DNA from: Choristoneura fumiferana
Taxonomy: Eukaryota > Arthropoda > Insecta > Lepidoptera > Tortricidae
Assembly: GCF_025370935.1 (NCBI RefSeq)
Contig: NC_133493.1
Span: 13,636,157-13,700,156, forward strand
Length of the DNA: 64,000 nucleotides
Direction of reading: 5' to 3'
Made by a program: the position numbers and the translations under genes. The notes beneath the pieces were generated by a model that was not told the DNA's origin, made no database searches, and saw nothing but the letters and a program-made list of their open reading frames with translations. Positions 1-10,650 of this stretch are shown here, in pieces. Numbering within the stretch: the stretch's first letter is position 1; each line of letters opens with the position of its first letter.

Positions 1-146
1 ACACAACACCGAAAGATAACTTATCTCCATGTTTATCGTCCATAAGTCTGGCATAATATTGATTAGCCTGGTCATTCTATAGTTTTTTTTGGAAATAATT
101 CGATATAAGGATATTTTTTTGCTTTTTAAAGTAACATAAGATGTTA

Positions 147-400
147 ATCATCATCATTATCAGCTGAAAAACGTCCACTGCTGAACAAATGCCTTTAACT
201 TAGAACGTCACAATGAACGACAACTCGCCACTTCCATCCAGTGGTTACCCGCAACTCTCACGATGTCGTCAGTCCACCTGGTGGGAGGCCTGCCAACACT
301 TCGTCTTCCAGTTCCTGGTCGCCACTGGAGAACTTTTCTCCCTCAACAGCTATCTCTTCTTTAAGTCGCGTGGCCCATATTCTTCGAGCTATGTCGATGA
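147..400 (-). mobile_element. RTE 3' end fragment
   Basis: ATCATCATCATTATCAGC then ACGTCCACTGCTGAACAAAT, and GATGTCGTCAGTCCACCTGG (complement of the coding DDIV region). Lies just before exon A. Confidence 0.75.
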
Positions 401-448
401 CTTTAGTTCATCGGAATATGTTAATACGACAATATTTTTTTCTTACAG

Positions 449-630
449 CGGCAAGTAGTAAAATCCAACGCTACCTTCAACGCCTTCGTGCTTCCTGGTG
501 CCCCGGAACTCTCGCAAGAGCTGGTGCCGGTCTCCATGACCAGGGAACTAGAATTAGAGGATGACATGAAGGAGTACTGGGGCTTCTACCTGCTCAAGGG
601 TTCCACAGTTACAGTGTCTGCTTGCGTGAG
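449..630 (+). CDS. Exon A of APD1-4-domain gene
   Basis: The acceptor is TTTTTTTCTTACAG ending at 448. The donor is AG|GTTAGA at 630/631. An earlier GTGAGG at 626 is rejected because only the 630 junction gives the conserved CVRWPGASL reading across to the next exon. It encodes the YWGFYLLKGSTVTVSACVR segment. The upstream exon is not in the window. Confidence 0.8.
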
Positions 631-3600
631 GTTAGACTGCACAGCTTATTAATAAGTAATACACATTCTCACGTACAATCACGCCTCTTTCCCAACGAAG
701 AGGTAGGCAGAGACTATTTGTTTCAACCTACTACTTCCTCAATAGGTACTCATTAGTCTTTTCAATCATGCTAGCCTGTTTCGGCTCGTCAGCTTATTGA
801 GGCTGCGATTTCACCAGACACGTGCGAGGATGTGTTTCTTCTCTATCTAACGGTTATCTGTTTTCCGTGCTATATGTCCAGCCTATTGCCTAATTATACA
901 AAAATTCGCTTGGCTATGTGACACTCGTTCTTCGTATCTCCTTTGGCTGTATTGGCTGACTGTACCGCTCCTATTAATATAAAATTTTAATGGTGGTAGG
1001 ACCTTGTGCAAGGTCCGTCAGGATTGCAAACAACATCTTGATCGCTAATCCTGCCGTGAAGCAGCAGTGCTTGCACTATTGTGTTTCGGCGTGGAGAGTA
1101 AGACAGCCGGTGAAATTACTGGCACGAGAGGTATCCCATCTTAGGCCTCTAGGTTGGCAACGCGTCTGCAATACCCCTGGTGTTGTGTGACCCACTTGCT
1201 CGTTTGCCATCCACTCGAATAAAAAAAAATCATCACATTCCAGATGGCCCGGCGCATCTCTCATCATGATCAAGGGCTACAAGCACCTCCAGGAGTGTGC
1301 GTACATCGGCGACAACTCCTCGGAGGAGCTCGATGAGCTGCTCGAAGCCAACAAGCTCGGTCTGCTGTCCAACACGAGCTTGCTGGAAAAGATCCAAGAG
1401 TTGAAGAAAGTTGACGGCAAGGCCAATGACCCTGGTGAGATGTTCTGGAGGACTTGGGACGAATTAGACTACTTGATTTATTACCCACCCTAGAACGTAT
1501 TCACAATTAATTTCACTCAACGCAAGCATAAGCGTAACAGACAGAGAGACAAACGGACTGACAGTTATTTTAGCATTTATTATTAGTAGGTAAGGAAGTA
1601 AGAATAAGTAATTATAATTTGGTTATAACTACAAAAATAAAAACTACAGAATATTTACTAAGTTTCTTTGTCCTCTTCATCAGGTACAATGACGCGACAT
1701 AAAGCTGGTGTGAGTTTCCACGATCCGCGGCATACCGCAAACGTCACGTCAAGCGAGTCCGTTCCAGCCTATGACGTGACGGATCACGATCCCAAGGTAA
1801 TGTAGATGAGATATAACAGTATTATAATACTGAAGAAAATACATTACCCCTAATAAATGTTACATTACAATAATCAGTACCGACTTTACGACGGCGCAAA
1901 CAGTAAACGTTTCTTAGTATCTGTATGGTTCCCAGTAGATGACACAAATGCCACCTATTGGAAATTAAAAAAATATGAAAACAACTACTGGCAACAGTGA
2001 CCAGCATTCGTATGTCTAACTTGAAAGTCACATTTTGGAACTAAAAATAATACGGCTCAACTCCCGATTACTTTTTTCGATTGAGACTGAAACCAGAGTT
2101 CTTTGACAATATTGGGCTAAGTAGTAGGCGTGATTGTAGTCAAACGCAAGCCTATGTTCAAATATCATCAAGAAGACGTCCTCTACTTATTAAACCAAAG
2201 GCCTCCCCCTTAAAGTGCCACAATGGAAGACCAAGGTCTACCTAGTAGATGACCTACGTACGCCGCATCTTTCGCTTTGTGATCGCCACTTGGAAAACCT
2301 TCTCCCCCAACGATACGATGTGGTCCTCTTACTCGTTCAACTTACATATTCTGTAACCTATGTTACTGTCTATAGTTCTACGGAGAATTTCAAAGGATCT
2401 TATCATAAAAAGTAACTTTTTCAAATCCAGGAACTCCGTGAAATCCTCGAGCGTTTCCATGCCTTACGTCAGGCAGCTAAGACTGAAAGCTTCAAGCACT
2501 ACAAGCCGCCGCCGCATCTGATGTCGCTGCCGGCTCTTCACCGCCACAGGGACACCAACGTGGATCGAGACGAAAGGCGCTGGTTGTCTTTTAAAGGTTA
2601 GCTTTATTTACAGAATTTGTTTTTTCTGTGACGTGGTACGAGTATGTACGTAACTACTCGATTCTCCAAGAGTTATCTAAATGTTGTATGAAAGAAGTGG
2701 TGAAGGAGCAAGAAGTCCGGAGTTTGTAGTTGGTAATGTAAAGCTGTACTGCCCACGGTCATATAGGCCACTTCACTTGTATTAATTTTTGCTGTTCTAA
2801 GGAAAAAACTTTGTACAGAGTTTTATCAACTAAGTTGATCATGATGGCCGTTGCTTCCGAACAATTTAGCTCATTGTTGTCACGTTTCAGATATCGATGG
2901 CAATATTAGTGTGCAAGTTTCAAACAAAATAGAGACTGTGACAACAACTGCAAGAAATGAAGAAGTTTCGATAAATGAATACTCAAAAGCTCAGCTTACA
3001 ACTGATAAAACAAAAGAAAGTGATATTAATGAAGATTCAATGTCTACTAAAGCTCCTGAATCTAAAGAAAGTGATATTAATATAGCACCATTAAGCAAAG
3101 AATCAAGTGAAGATCACGAAACAATTACACAATCGACAAATATTGTCACCACTGAGAAATCCTTTTTAGGAGTAGATAACAAAATTGAAGTAGAAACTGG
3201 AAAAGATCTGAAAGATGATACTGCAAATACTATAATTGAACGAACACCGGTAAGTAAATAAGATAATGTTCCACACATAGTCAATTAGAAGGAGTAAATA
3301 TTGTCGAAATAAACACTGTAAAAATGCCAAGTTAACAATTACTAGCTAGATTGCTATCTTCCGATGACTTTAGGATTTAGTTAGATCGTAAAAATTTCTT
3401 TGACTTTATCTGTCACAATTTTATTTAATAAAACAAATTAAAGTAACAGTTCTGTGGAAATTTCCAGAGATCTTATCAAAAGATTATTGTCAATTGGTAT
3501 TATCTATAAACGGGGTTAGTGCAATAACGCTTGTATTGTTTGTGTAAGACAAACAGTTGATGCTGTTCATTGACGTTGCTGTGTGAACTTGTTGTTTCCT

Positions 3601-6600
3601 TTTTGTATGAAAAATTATAGACGAATACAGGCGGATTCTGGACACCAGATGCAGCCTATACAATCGTATAATTGTATACCATTTACCACCGTATTTACGT
3701 GAAACAATCACACTTTTGTTTTCCAATAGTGCCCACCAATTTTGGTTTTCTGTTTTATACTTTTTATTTTCCAAACTTTTCAAATATTTCCATTAATTGT
3801 TATTTAAATTCATATTCTCTTCAAATCTCCAAAATCAATGAATAAACCTTTAAGTGTTACAATACTTTATTTGAAAATATGTTCCCGGATTTAAAAACTT
3901 ACATTTTCTTGGAAACCTGATTAGTTATTTACACACATACAAATACAGTCAATAATATTATAATGATAATGTTTGTGAAGATGTTTGTTAACCAATCAGT
4001 CAAAAAATAACGGCTGATCGGACTGAGAAACTTTGTTTATAGGCACACAAAGATTTGAAACATAGGATTCATAAATATCCCGGTAACGCGTTCCCGTGGG
4101 TTAATATTTTAACTTTAAACAAGGATAGAGGGCGCTCCAAGAACGTCGAAGTGCTTCGGCTTTCAAGATGATGTAGTCTGCAATCAATAGATGGCGTTGT
4201 TCGAGCGAACCTGTGCTTTCAATTATGTTACCGTAACCTCTGATTTTGCGGGTTCTCGGTGGAAGCAGGCCGCTTCCAGCCAAAGTAACTGGAGGTCTAA
4301 TGGGGGAGACCTATGTCAAACAGTGGGGTTCTACGATTAGTATGCCGATAATGATAATGATGAACTTCTTTTCAGCCCAAACTAAGATTATAAATGTTTC
4401 TTCTAAAAGTATTTCTAACGCAGTCAAAACCACTGGATAAAGCTAAATTTACAATAGTGGTATTATGACATGTCACAATTTTGTTTACCTGTTTCGGTTT
4501 GGTATGAAACACGTGTCTATTTACTTTACAAGCTTGTTATATTCAGAGCTATTATCATATGACTGTATATCATAATTGTTTTATTATTTGGCATTATGTC
4601 TTAGGTAGGTATGTTATCTTGTTCAAATTTACTTTACTTTGGAAACAACTTTCATTCTTAGTTTAGAGTGAGGAAAATTCTCGCCAGCACACTTACGTGA
4701 AACAGTTTTTTTTAATTTTGCTTATAATCTCCCCTCCGACTTCTGAAATAAAAAAAGACAACATTGTGAAAACAAAGCAGTAGATTTTTAGAAGCAATTC
4801 AGGTCTTAGTAATGTTAATGTTGTAGCCAGATGTAGGCAGAATATGCACCCTTACGTTGTCGGCTATCCTAAAAATTTGGAAAAGCATTTCGCTCGACTT
4901 TTATTATATATTTTATTATCTGAGGAGTGGTATTCCAATTTTCATGTCATGATTAAAGAGCACAGACGCCGTCTTCATGGTTTACTATGGAATTCAATTT
5001 TCAAGCGTACCATTTTAGACTCATATCAACAGTGGGACGTCTACTAACCAATAGACCTCCAGTTGCTTCGATTGGAAGCAACCTGCATCCACCGTGAACC
5101 TGCGGCTTTAACCAGGTCTTACAATCCACCTACCTTGGTGGACGCCCTACACCACGTTTGCTGATCCGCGGTCTCCATTCAAGAACTGTTCAATCCCAAC
5201 GGCCATCGGTTCTCCATGCCATTTTAGGCTACATCTTCACTAATCTACAGACGTCATTTTAGTCTAACTTCTAACGAAAGCTTATCCTAAATAAATCGGT
5301 ACCCTTCTTTTAGTGACGGAACCAGGATAAAAAGCTACAGCACACACTTAAAGATAAAAAGGAGTTACTAATGTTTCCTTACGTCTTTTTCAGAGCACCC
5401 AAGCAGACCCAAACTCCAGGGAGGTCTTCGAGGACGTGCTGCACAAACTAGAGGCACTGGGTCCCAGGGGCACCCGGGTTTTGCAGAGACTACACGAGAC
5501 CATGGGCGTCAAATATCCAGAACATGTAAGTACCACTAACTAAAACTTAGCTATTGCTTTCCTGTGACTTCTTATGTCACTTCTAGGGATGGGAGTGCCT
5601 TGTGCTGCTTGTACTGTGGGGGAGGGAAGGTAGCTGCTGTGGCGCAAACTAGCGCTGCCTACCCTGAAATTAACATTGAAATTTATATGCTTGTATAATG
5701 GTATAAGGCATTAGCATTATAAGCTACTATTCTCAAAAGCGATTTGATTGTTGGTTTGCTTTGTTATTATGACATAATTTGAAAAAAGTAATTTGTAGCT
5801 GAAATAGCTACTATGGCCTGTTAAACAGAGGACCGCAAGTTCAAACTCGGAATCGAACCTTTGAATTTTTCGTAACTGATCTGTCAGTCTACCTTTCAGT
5901 CTCTCAAGGACCGGCAACGCACCTGTAATACCCCTCGTGTTGGCAGGTGTCCATGGGCGTCGGCGATTGCTTGACCTGCATGCTCGTTTGCCCCCTCTTA
6001 TATATATAAAACCTACGAGGTCGTTCTGTTTATGTACAATAAAGAGTTACAATACAGTACAATACAATACAATTTTTTAAATTACCAGGATAACAAGTCC
6101 GATATAATGTCCGCCGTGACAGGCAGCGAGGAGGAGCTGGACCGGCTCCGGAAAGTGCTGGTGGAAGCCATCGACGAGGAGAAAACGAGGTCGCAGAGAC
6201 AACGTGAGTGCTTTATACCTTTTTTGAGCAATGGACCTTTGTTTGACTACAATCACGCCTGATTTGATTCAAAAGTGTTACCCCTCCAACCGATCGATGC
6301 CATCGATCGATATTGAACAATATTATATAGATCGAACTTAGCTCTAGTAAGAAATCTCTTCCGCTAAGTTGTGGGCTACGAACATAATATTTATTCGTAG
6401 GTTGTGGGTGAGCCTGCGGCTTGAGCTGCGCTTTTTAAGATATGATAATGTTAATGTTACAGCTGTGCTCTCAAGCTGAGGGTCGTGGGTTCAAACCTCG
6501 GCTCGCACCTCTGAGTTTTTCGAAATTCATGTGCGGAATTTGAAATTTACCACGAGCTTTGCGGTGAAGGAAAACATCGTGAGGAAACCTGCAAAAAACC

Positions 6601-9600
6601 TGCGAAGCAATTCAATGGTGTGTGTGAAGTTCCCAATCCGCACTGGGCCCGCGTGGGAACTATGGCCCAAGCCCTCTTGTTCTAAGAGGAGGCCTGTGCC
6701 CAGCAGTGGGACGTATATAGGATGGGATGATGATGATGATGATGAATGTTACAGAGAAGCGTCGCGACGCCCGCGAAGAGGCGCGGGTGAAGCGCGAACT
6801 GATGCTGGGCCAGATCGAGCTGACGAAGCAACTAAATGAGGACGACGATGCGAGGGACTTCGCTGCCGAAGAGGTATAAACATCTGGATCTAAATATCAA
6901 AACACCATACAGCACCACACTGACAAACAAATTAGTCTTTATAGTTTCTCTCATCTCGCCCCATATCATGTTCCACTGCTGGGCACAGGGATGCCTCAGA
7001 ATGAGTTTTTCGGGATTTACATTCGAAATCATATTTGAAAATTTAACAACCATTGCGTTGCCAAGAATAACATCGTGAGGAATCCTGCACATACCTGCTG
7101 AGAAATTTAATGGTGTGTGGAAAATTTCCAATACGCACTGGGCCTGCGTGGGAAATATGGTCCAAGCCCTCTCATTCTGAGAGAATGGGGGCGTCTATAA
7201 GCCGATACGATGATGAAACATAAGTGTGGCCCTTATTTTCTTTTAAACAGATTTTTTTTCATCATAAGTCTTAAATTTTTTAAAGGGTCTAGAACCAGAC
7301 GGCTACGCAGAAGACCACAAAAATATAAACGAGACTACCGCCTTCGACATGAGTAACTCCGAGTTCTGGTCCTCTTTCTCCAGCTCGGAAGAAGCTCTGC
7401 TCGAGTGTGAGGGTCTGATCCTCAACCTCCCACTCACGCCCCACACCTCCTGCACTAAAGAATCTGATGAGACACACAGTCTGGCCGCTTCCAAAGCTAA
7501 TGCTCTTACTTACCGGTAAGTTTTTTTGTATGATAGGGGGAAAACTAGCAGGCGGGTCACCTGATGGAAAGCAATCAACCAGCCAAACCAAATGGAACCA
7601 TCTTCCTAGGACAGTGTTTCCAGAGCGAAACAACTTAGGGATCTTTAAAAAACGAGCTTATCAGCCTCTAAAAGGGACGGCAACGCACCTGTGTCACCCC
7701 TCGTGTTGACAGGTGTCCATGGGCGGCGGTGATTGCTTCCCATCAGATGACCCGCATGCTCGTTTCGAGGGTCTTCTATAAATAAATAAAAAAAACACCG
7801 CCACACATGGACATCCATAACATAAGTAGAGTTGCGGTTGGGTTGCTGGTCCTTTGAGAAAGGAGTAGGCTCAATTTTTGAAAATTTTTAAGTTGTACCG
7901 GTCCGGAGAGGACTGCAGGGTCACACTTTGTAGTCTTACGCAGTCAGCTCATATCCCAGTACGTTTGCACTGGAATATGAGTTGTCTCAGCAGCTAGTAC
8001 TTCGGGCCGCGGGGCCCGCTTTGTAACCAGTCACTCACGGAGCTTACTGGTCACGGAGCTTACTGGAGGACCGTCCTCCAGTAGGTAAGCTCCGTGAACA
8101 TTATAATTATACAAATTTATTAGTGCAGCAACTTCTTTGATTTCACCTCCACGGTATCACTCCCTAAAGGACTATCCTATTTTAGGATGCCAGGCATAAC
8201 ATATTTCAGCCTTTTTTTTAATAAATTATACATTGTGTTACTGGCAGCCAGGTTTTGAGGTAGGTAACCATGACATTAATTTGATTAATAAACTAAAATT
8301 CAGACTTTGTTAACTTCCTAACAAAATTATAATTGCCAGCAACGTAAATTGATAAGTAATAATCAAAGTATCTGTCGGCTGTCATTTACAATTACCTTGT
8401 CAATTTCCTTTGCTGGTACATGCTGGCAGTAGAGCTGCCATAAGCAGTTTACTTTGTTAGAAAGTTAACAAAGTCTGAATTGAAATAGGTTACTTTAACC
8501 TTCCTTAAAAAAAGCCTGGCTGCTGGTATCACAGTGTATTAGGCATGTATTTAAGAAAATCCTGAACTCAAAAGTCATTCCCCAATTTCTAGAGTCCCAG
8601 CCAACGGGTACTACTTCTTCGTGTTTAACTCCGAGAACGAAGTCCAAACTAACTTCATCAGAGCCAAGTTCGAAATGCAGAAGACAAGATACGAAGTCGC
8701 GAAGACTGCGCTACGGGAGTGCAAGAACAGCACCGACAGGTGTGACCTGCTGCTGGATATCTTCACTAGTCAGAAGGTAATGAAGTGGAAGATAGGGTAC
8801 AGTAGGTCGAAAGGTAGTTGTTGCCTGCAACTTTGTCTTTCTGTCACGAACCTTGCGAAATTTCTTTCAGGATGTACTTAGGGTTTTTTTATGTAATAGC
8901 AGACAAACGAGCAGAATGTTCACCTGATCTTAGTGATTACCGTCGCCCATAGACATCCGCAGCACCATCAGGACTGCTGATGCGCTGCCGGCCCCGCAAA
9001 AACGGGTACACTTACTTTTTGAAGGTAACCCATAGTGAGTTGGAAAAACTCAGCCGCCAAACTATTTAAACGTTTAAGAAACTATAAGGAACACTCAAAT
9101 CGCACGGTGGTTGACCGCCACCCATCAAGATGATGTTGATGGAAGCTACTTTTATGCCGAGTAGGTGCACTAAGAATGGATGATTTGGACCTTTAAACCC
9201 TACTAAATAATACTACAGATGCGAATTTACCTAAATTTTATTTGAATTTCTGTAATTTGAATACACTTCATTAAGTAAACAAAAGCCGTGGTGGCCTAGT
9301 GGTTTGACCTATCGCCTCTCAAACAGAAGGTCGTGGGTTCAAACCCCGGCTCGCACCTCTGAGTTTTTCGAAATTCATGTGCGGAATTACATTTGAAATT
9401 TACCACGAGCTTTGCGGTGAAGGAAAACATCGTGAGGAAACCTGCACTAACCTGCGAAGCAATTCAATGGTGCGATGAAGTTCCCAATCCGCACTGGGCC
9501 CGCGTGGGAACTATGGCCCAAGCCCTCTTGTTCTGAGAGGTGGCCTGTGCCCAGCAGTGGCATATAGGCAGGGATGATAATGATGAAGTAAACAAAAACA

Positions 9601-9773
9601 GCTTCAATGATGATTCCATCTTCCAGGTGGTCCTGGAAGTGCCTCTCCGCGCCAACGAGTCCCTGTGGAACGAGCAGTTCGTGATCCTGTCGGAGTGCGA
9701 GCCTCGCACCTCCATATACCTGGTGTGCGTCATCGCCGTCCCGCTGCTCATCATGATCTTCGCTTTCCAATGA
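449..9773 (+). CDS. APD1-4-domain (DUF4792/DUF4793) membrane protein, 3' eleven exons
   Basis: Spliced gene assembled by eye from exons 449-630, 1244-1434, 1684-1796, 2431-2596, 2891-3249, 5394-5525, 6089-6203, 6755-6873, 7287-7515, 8593-8776 and 9627-9773; phases agree at every junction except inside 7287-7515. About 645 residues are visible and the start codon lies upstream of the window. The first two exons carry the YWGFYLLKGSTVTV / VRWPGASLIMIKG block and the ECAYIGDNSSEELDEL block. Exons 9-11 carry the SNSEFWSSFSSSEE, NLPLTPHTSC, GYYFFVFNSENE and NESLWNEQFV blocks. These are the signatures I associate with the domains named E3 ubiquitin ligase APD1-4 N-terminal and middle. Exons 6-8 are charged and probably coiled coil. 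The last exon ends in a hydrophobic segment (SIYLVCVIAVPLLIMIFAF) and stop, so the bulk is probably lumenal or extracellular with a C-terminal anchor. No RING domain is seen, so a ligase activity is not supported. The family call is from memory of domain motifs. Confidence 0.8.
990..1231 (+). mobile_element. SINE family 2
   Basis: Starts GTGGTAGGACCTTGTGCAAG, ends CGTTTGCCATCCACTCGAAT plus A-run. Lies in the intron before exon B. Confidence 0.7.
1244..1434 (+). CDS. Exon B of APD1-4-domain gene
   Basis: The acceptor CATTCCAG ends at 1243, immediately after the A-rich tail of a SINE. The donor is G|GTGAGA. It encodes WPGASLIMIKG through CAYIGDNSSEELDELLEANK and a probable helix LLEKIQELKKVDG. 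Confidence 0.85.
1684..1796 (+). CDS. Exon C of APD1-4-domain gene
   Basis: The acceptor TTCATCAG ends at 1683 and the donor is AAG|GTAATG. It reads TMTRHKAGVSFHDPRHTANV and continues with a serine/valine-rich stretch. It ends on a codon boundary. Confidence 0.75.
2161..2350 (-). mobile_element. RTE 3' end fragment, old
   Basis: ACCAAAGGCCTCCCCCTTAA and CGCCACTTGGAAAACCTTC. Confidence 0.55.
2431..2596 (+). CDS. Exon D of APD1-4-domain gene
   Basis: The acceptor TTTTTCAAATCCAG ends at 2430 and the donor is AAAG|GTTAGC. It reads ELREILERFHALRQAAKTES and on, rich in His, Pro and Arg. It leaves one base for the next exon, which matches. Confidence 0.75.
2891..3249 (+). CDS. Exon E, AT-rich low-complexity exon
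   Basis: The acceptor ACGTTTCAG ends at 2890 and the donor is CCG|GTAAGT. It is 120 codons in frame with both neighbours. It is Ser/Thr/Glu/Asp/Lys-rich with two related SKESDIN-type units and no hydrophobic core, so probably disordered. Base composition is much more AT-rich than in neighbouring exons. Confidence 0.7.
3250..5024. other. Intron between exons E and F
   Basis: AT-rich; no coding signal apart from the RTE fragment at 4243-4370. Confidence 0.5.
4243..4370 (+). mobile_element. RTE 3' end fragment (second subfamily)
   Basis: GCCGCTTCCAGCCAAAGTAA and GGGGGAGACCTATGTCAAAC, ending in GATAATGATAATGATG. Confidence 0.65.
5025..5240 (-). mobile_element. RTE 3' end fragment (second subfamily), minus
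   Basis: Complement of the sequence at 46530-46740. Confidence 0.65.
5394..5525 (+). CDS. Exon F of APD1-4-domain gene
   Basis: The acceptor CTTTTTCAG ends at 5393 and the donor is CAT|GTAAGT. It is exactly 44 codons, reading STQADPNSREVFEDVLHKLE and on. It is probably helical. Confidence 0.78.
5905..5995 (+). mobile_element. SINE family 3 fragment
   Basis: GGCAACGCACCTGTAATACC to GCATGCTCGTTTGCC. Confidence 0.6.
6089..6203 (+). CDS. Exon G of APD1-4-domain gene
   Basis: The acceptor AAATTACCAG ends at 6088, about 20 bp after a LINE tail with ACAAT repeats. The donor is C|GTGAGT. It encodes DNKSDIMSAVTGSEEELDRL and on. It is charged and helical. Confidence 0.78.
6460..6748 (+). mobile_element. 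tRNA-derived SINE family 1
   Basis: The tail (GAT)n runs straight into the acceptor of exon H. Confidence 0.8.
6755..6873 (+). CDS. Exon H of APD1-4-domain gene
   Basis: The acceptor AATGTTACAG ends at 6754, directly behind the (GAT)n tail of a SINE. The donor is GAG|GTATAA. It is an Arg/Glu-rich coiled-coil-like stretch containing RELMLGQIELTKQLNEDDD. It ends on a codon boundary. Confidence 0.78.
7003..7218 (+). mobile_element. tRNA-derived SINE family 1, old copy
   Basis: Diverged. A short opposite-strand fragment of the same family lies at 6958-7000. Confidence 0.6.
7287..7515 (+). CDS. Exon I of APD1-4-domain gene (one-base frame break as assembled)
   Basis: The acceptor is TTTTTTAAAG and the donor is CG|GTAAGT. 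The frame entering from exon H reads GLEPDGYAEDHK and then hits TAA at about 7325. The frame that leaves the exon and matches exon J begins around 7323 and reads NINETTAFDMSNSEFWSS onward. The two differ by a single missing base in the A-run near 7319-7323. Either the assembly lost one A or the allele is broken. Confidence 0.75.
7530..7770 (+). mobile_element. SINE family 3
   Basis: GGCAACGCACCTGTGTCACC ... CATGGGCGGCGGTGATTGC ... CCGCATGCTCGTTT. Relatives at 5905-5995 (+), 38700-38912 (+), 8885-9060 (-), 31560-31622 (-). Confidence 0.65.
8051..8097. other. Short imperfect palindrome
   Basis: TCACGGAGCTTACTGGAGGA pairs with TCCTCCAGTAGGTAAGCTCC plus GTGA; four unpaired bases. Confidence 0.6.
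8226..8541. mobile_element. MITE in intron before exon J
   Basis: Left TTACTGGCAGCCAGG ... TCAGACTTTGTTAAC, inverted at the right as GTTAACAAAGTCTGA ... CCTGGCTGCTGGTA. Confidence 0.7.
8593..8776 (+). CDS. Exon J of APD1-4-domain gene
   Basis: The acceptor ATTTCTAG ends at 8592 and the donor is AAG|GTAATG. It encodes ANGYYFFVFNSENEVQ and a region with two Cys (ECKNSTDRCD) that probably form a lumenal disulphide. This is the middle-domain core. Confidence 0.85.
8885..9060 (-). mobile_element. SINE family 3, diverged, minus
   Basis: GACAAACGAGCAGAATGTTC start and CGTCGCCCATAGACATCC. Confidence 0.5.
9285..9585 (+). mobile_element. tRNA-derived SINE family 1, with target duplication
   Basis: The head has box A TGGCCTAGTGG and box B GGTTCAAACCC. 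The tail is GCCCAGCAGTGG then GATGATAATGATG. AAGTAAACAAAA duplicated at 9273-9284 and 9586-9597. Ends about 30 bp before exon K. Confidence 0.88.
9627..9773 (+). CDS. Terminal exon K with C-terminal membrane anchor
   Basis: The acceptor ATCTTCCAG ends at 9626 and the stop TGA is at 9771-9773. It encodes VVLEVPLRANESLWNEQFVI, then a Cys-containing CEPRTS linker and an approximately 18-residue hydrophobic segment at the very C terminus. No clear AATAAA is seen within the next 300 bp. Confidence 0.85.
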   Translation: MVLEVPLRANESLWNEQFVILSECEPRTSIYLVCVIAVPLLIMIFAFQ

Positions 9774-10037
9774 CGATCATGATAATGATTTATGTGTATC
9801 AATTTAACTTCCGAATTAGAAACTTCTCATGGAGTCTTAAGCGGTAGTTCAAGACTGATCACGATACTCACTCCATCTAGCGATAATTCACCTGACAAGA
9901 GACCCTCATTAGTTCCTTACATCGACCAGCTTCAAATTAAGCAAGGAGGTTATGTGTTTTAACTCAAAATGGAAAATTCTGCTTATTTGCGTAGAAAAAT
10001 ATTTTTAAATTGTAATAATTACAATTTACCTACATAA

Positions 10038-10330
10038 TTGTGATTAATATATTTTTTATTTATTTGACTGGATGGCAAACGAGCAAGTGGGTCTACTGAT
10101 GGTAAGAGATCACCACCACCCATAAACATCTGCAATACCCCTGGCGTTGCCAACCTAGAGGCCTAAGATGGGATACCTTAAGTGCCAGTAATTTCACCGG
10201 CTGTCTTACTCTCCACGCCGAAACACAACAATGCAAGTACTGCAGCTGCTTCACGGTAGGATTAGCGAGCAAGATGGTGGTAGCAATCTGGGCGGACCTT
10301 GCACAAGGTCCTACCACCTGCAATAACGTA
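10038..10330 (-). mobile_element. SINE family 2, with target duplication
   Basis: Minus copy. ACCTACATAA flanks it at 10028-10037 and 10331-10340. Confidence 0.8.
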
Positions 10331-10367
10331 ACCTACATAACGATATTGCAATATATTTTTGAGAAAA

Positions 10368-10483
10368 TCTGCTGGTAGTAGCTGGATGCGTGTAGCCGAG
10401 GACAGCTAGGACGCGATGGCGCTCTTTGGGGGAGGCCTATGTCCAGCAGTGGACTACCATAAGCTGATGATGATGATGATGCA
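10368..10483 (+). mobile_element. RTE 3' end fragment
   Basis: GGGGGAGGCCTATGTCCAGC, AGTGGACTACC, tail GATGATGATGATGATG. Confidence 0.7.
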
Positions 10484-10539
10484 TAGGTTTTTTCAACTCA
10501 TTTGGCTATATGCGCTGGTTGTACGCCTTTATATTGTAC

Positions 10540-10650
10540 GATTTTAGACGAATTAATATATGTGAAGTTTCCAATTCACACCGAGGCTGCAAGTGAATTA
10601 CAGCCCGAGAACTCTCATTCTAAGATGAGGCCTGTGCTCTGCATTGAGAC
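10540..10650 (+). mobile_element. SINE family 1, diverged fragment
   Basis: Recognisable GAAGTTTCCAATTCACACCG and GAGGCCTGTGCTCTGCA. Confidence 0.5.

Noticed and set aside
2851..3261. Stand-alone 136-codon gene
   Set aside because: Its core is an internal exon with consensus splice sites in phase with both neighbours; the ATG lies in the intron.
9285..9360. tRNA gene
   Set aside because: Box A and B are present, but the sequence is the head of a SINE with several copies in the window and does not fold as a full tRNA.
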